From Hephaestia mangrovi (lineage in GTDB: Bacteria > Pseudomonadota > Alphaproteobacteria > Sphingomonadales > Sphingomonadaceae), in contig NZ_JAINVU010000002.1 of the NCBI RefSeq assembly GCF_019880555.1, positions 62,001 through 126,000 on the forward strand: a stretch of 64,000 nucleotides of DNA, in the 5' to 3' direction. The position numbers and the translations under genes were made by a program. Positions 62,292 through 64,000 of the stretch are shown here, piece after piece. Under the pieces are notes generated by a model. It made no database searches. It had not been told where the DNA came from and worked only from the letters and a program-made list of their open reading frames with translations. Every line of letters starts with the position of its first letter. The stretch's first letter is position 1.

Positions 62292-62969
62292 TCAGAGCCG
62301 CAGCCCGACGCCGACGCCGAACACCAGCGGATCGAGATGCACGCGCACGCGCTCGGTGCCCAGTGCGGTGGTGTCGAGCCGCGCGGTCGTCCGTAAATCG
62401 ATATATTTGACGTCGAGATTGACGAACACCTTGGGGCTGATGTCGACATCGACGCCCGCCTGCGCCGCCCAGCCGAAGCTGTCCGACATGTGCACTTTGG
62501 TCGGCCCGACCGCGGCTTCGAGACCCTTCGACGCCTTCTCGTTCCAGAACACCGTGTAGTTGATGCCGGCGCCGAGATACGGCCGCATGTGCCCGTGCGC
62601 GTTGAAGTGATATTGCGCGGTCAGCGTCGGCGGCAGCACCCAGGTCGAGGCGAGCTTGCCGATCGATCCGGTCGTGCCGCTGGTGCCCGAGGCGTTGTGC
62701 TTGGTGGTCGATGCAATCAGCTCGAAACCGATCGCATCGGTCGCCATATAGGTGACGTCGATTTCGGGCATGACCGCATTGTTGACCTTGACGTGCTCGG
62801 TCGGGAAGGTCGGATTGATCCCGCCGGAGGATTCGTTGGGGGCAACGACAATGCCGCGCAGCCGCAGCAGGACATCGCCCGATGCCAGCCCGGTGCGATC
62901 CTGCGCCGCCGCCGGCGTCGCCATGGCGGCAGCGATCAGTGCGGCGGTGCCGAGCAAGATGGTCTTCAT
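62292..62969 (-). CDS. ompW: OmpW-family outer-membrane protein
   Basis: With the ATG at 62969 (AGGAG seven bases before it) the protein has 225 residues and the Sec signal MKTILLGTAALIAAAMATPAAAQ. DVLLRLRGIVVAPNESSG, LPPTLTAQYHFN, RPYLGAGINYTVFWNEK and VDISPKVFVNLDVKYIDLRT are OmpW landmarks; the eight-strand barrel ends with GVGVGLRL. OmpW channels pass small hydrophobic molecules and are often under FNR control. The gene is followed by an intrinsic terminator and lies directly beside the FNR gene. Confidence 0.92.
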   Translation of the reverse strand: MKTILLGTAALIAAAMATPAAAQDRTGLASGDVLLRLRGIVVAPNESSGGINPTFPTEHVKVNNAVMPEIDVTYMATDAIGFELIASTTKHNASGTSGTTGSIGKLASTWVLPPTLTAQYHFNAHGHMRPYLGAGINYTVFWNEKASKGLEAAVGPTKVHMSDSFGWAAQAGVDVDISPKVFVNLDVKYIDLRTTARLDTTALGTERVRVHLDPLVFGVGVGLRL

Positions 62970-63080
62970 GTGAATACTCCTGTTGTTGTATTCAGGAGTG
63001 TGCGTGGCGGCGCCTGCGAATGCTTTGTCCGCCGTCAAATCAAGGGCCTACGGATAAATCCGGATGGGGCAGGGGGGCGA

Positions 63081-63827
63081 TCAGGCGGCCAGCCGGTCCT
63101 CGCCGCCGGCCGCGTCGCTCAGTGCCGCCCGGTTGAGAATGACGAAGCTCTTGAGATCGGGCAGCCGCACCGCCCGGCTCTGGCGCAGCAAGGTGAGCTT
63201 GCGGCTTACCGTCTCGATCGTCAGCCCCAGGAAGTCAGCCATTTGCTGCCGCGAGAGCACGATCTCGGCGGGCTCGCCATCGGCGACGCCGGCCCGGTCC
63301 GCCATTTCGAGCAGGAAGCTCGCGACGCGCTCGCCGGCCGATTTGCGCGCCAGCAGGATCATCCAGCGCCGGGCATGATCGAGTGCGTCGAGCGTATGGA
63401 GCAGCAATTCGTGCTGCAACTCGGGATGGTCAGCGACGAAGGCGTCGAACACCGCACGCGGGAACACGCACAGGCTGGTTTCGGTAAGCGCCGTGACCGT
63501 GCTCGTCGCTCGCCCGCCGAACGGCCGGCCGACGAAATCCCCCGGCAGGGCCAGCCCCAGAATCTGCTCGCGCCCGTCGCTCAACATGCTGGTCAATTTC
63601 AAAAGGCCGCGCCGCACGCTGCCCACCACCGGCGCGGCATCGCCTTCCCACATCAGGGTTTGCCCGCGCTCCAGCTTGACGCGACGGCCACGCCTGAAAA
63701 ATTCGTGCAGCGTATCACCGCCCAGGCCGGCGCAAATCGCGCCGCTGCGGATCGTGCAGTCAGCACAGGACGATATGTCGGCCATAGCGGCCGCGCGCGC
63801 CGTCATTTTACCCGTCTCGACATACAT
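63081..63827 (-). CDS. fnr: FNR-type oxygen-sensing transcription regulator
   Basis: Starting at the ATG at 63827 (AGGGGG upstream) the protein is 248 residues. Cys21, Cys24 and Cys32 (CADCTIRSGAIC) and Cys120 (ETSLCVF) should bind the oxygen-labile [4Fe-4S] cluster; the spacing C-x2-C-x7-C is the alphaproteobacterial FnrL form. A cyclic-nucleotide-type beta-roll is followed by the helix-turn-helix LSRQQMADFLGLTIETVSRKLTLL with the E-x2-SR recognition pattern for TTGAT. It likely controls cydABX, hemN and ompW. Several later ATGs (63806, 63785) are possible starts. Confidence 0.9.
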   Translation of the reverse strand: MYVETGKMTARAAAMADISSCADCTIRSGAICAGLGGDTLHEFFRRGRRVKLERGQTLMWEGDAAPVVGSVRRGLLKLTSMLSDGREQILGLALPGDFVGRPFGGRATSTVTALTETSLCVFPRAVFDAFVADHPELQHELLLHTLDALDHARRWMILLARKSAGERVASFLLEMADRAGVADGEPAEIVLSRQQMADFLGLTIETVSRKLTLLRQSRAVRLPDLKSFVILNRAALSDAAGGEDRLAA

Positions 63828-64000
63828 TGCCCGCCCCCTCATAGCCATCACGCCTGGTATGATCGCTAATGCCGGCCGGCTGCTCCCCGGGGTATACGGG
63901 GTTTTACATATTCGGATGAAACCCCTTCGGTGGTGCCGATGGACTAAGGATCATTACGCACTGACTTGAGGATGCCAGGGCGCACAGTGGCTCCCATGAG
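63828..64000. promoter_or_regulatory. Upstream region of fnr and right edge
   Basis: The stretch holds the promoter region of fnr and a dyad GGGGTTT/AAACCCC (63898-63904, 63919-63925). A plus-strand gene could begin just before the right edge, but too little is visible to call it. Confidence 0.3.

Noticed and set aside
63025..63038. FNR-like box TTGTC-N4-GTCAA upstream of ompW
   Set aside because: Only seven of ten consensus bases match; too weak to call, although FNR control of ompW would make sense.

Overview
The window looks like chromosomal DNA of an alphaproteobacterium of the Sphingomonadaceae, most likely Sphingomonas or a close relative. This rests on the high GC content, the tightly packed operons with ATGA-type overlaps, the many twin-arginine (TAT) signal peptides, an exosortase-A-type O-glycosylation ligase, a cobalamin riboswitch in front of metE, and the overall look of the proteins. 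I see no rRNA, tRNA, CRISPR array, prophage or intact insertion sequence.

Layout. (1) 1-8 kb: the start of a ROK sugar kinase, then an envelope-polysaccharide region: a NodB-like deacetylase and an ATP-grasp protein on +, converging on a glycosyltransferase, a large membrane protein and a low-molecular-weight phosphatase on -, then a 41-aa membrane microprotein overlapping an O-glycosylation ligase. (2) 8-16 kb: a translationally coupled operon of 5-oxoprolinase, DUF969 and DUF979 membrane proteins and a DUF2891 protein, divergent from a gamma-glutamyltransferase. Together they suggest breakdown of gamma-glutamyl compounds and use of 5-oxoproline. (3) 16-27.7 kb: an eight-gene minus operon (permease, Gfo/Idh/MocA, TIM barrel, cytochrome c, TIM barrel, dehydrogenase small subunit, TIM barrel, GMC flavoprotein), a LacI regulator, and a divergent Gfo/Idh/MocA-DUF1080 pair. 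Two matching 16-bp palindromes flank lacI. The content fits a 3-keto-glycoside oxidation/cleavage pathway. (4) 27.8-36 kb: a DEAD-box helicase, a YaiI protein, an ABC-F protein, metE behind an AT-rich palindrome and a cobalamin riboswitch, a DUF1508 protein, a likely small RNA and a small lipoprotein. (5) 36-46.4 kb: a response regulator/LysM-FecR/CHASE2 kinase operon, then a PgaC-like glycosyltransferase, a beta-barrel and a diguanylate cyclase, a second possible small RNA, a kinase-like protein and a tandem UspA protein.

(6) 46.4-54.7 kb: a probable sulfide/persulfide-response island. One operon reads rhodanese, adaptor, RND pump, ArsR-type regulator with SqrR/BigR-like cysteines, thioredoxin 2. 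Divergent from it are sulfide:quinone oxidoreductase, a DUF2892 protein and a TolC-like channel. A 20-bp dyad lies between them. (7) 54.6-64 kb: cydDC and cydABX for cytochrome bd, separated by an FNR-type box, followed by hemN, ompW and an FNR regulator carrying its cysteine set. The last two blocks make a coherent unit: sulfide oxidation feeds quinol, and cytochrome bd (a sulfide-tolerant oxidase) and its regulator sit next door.
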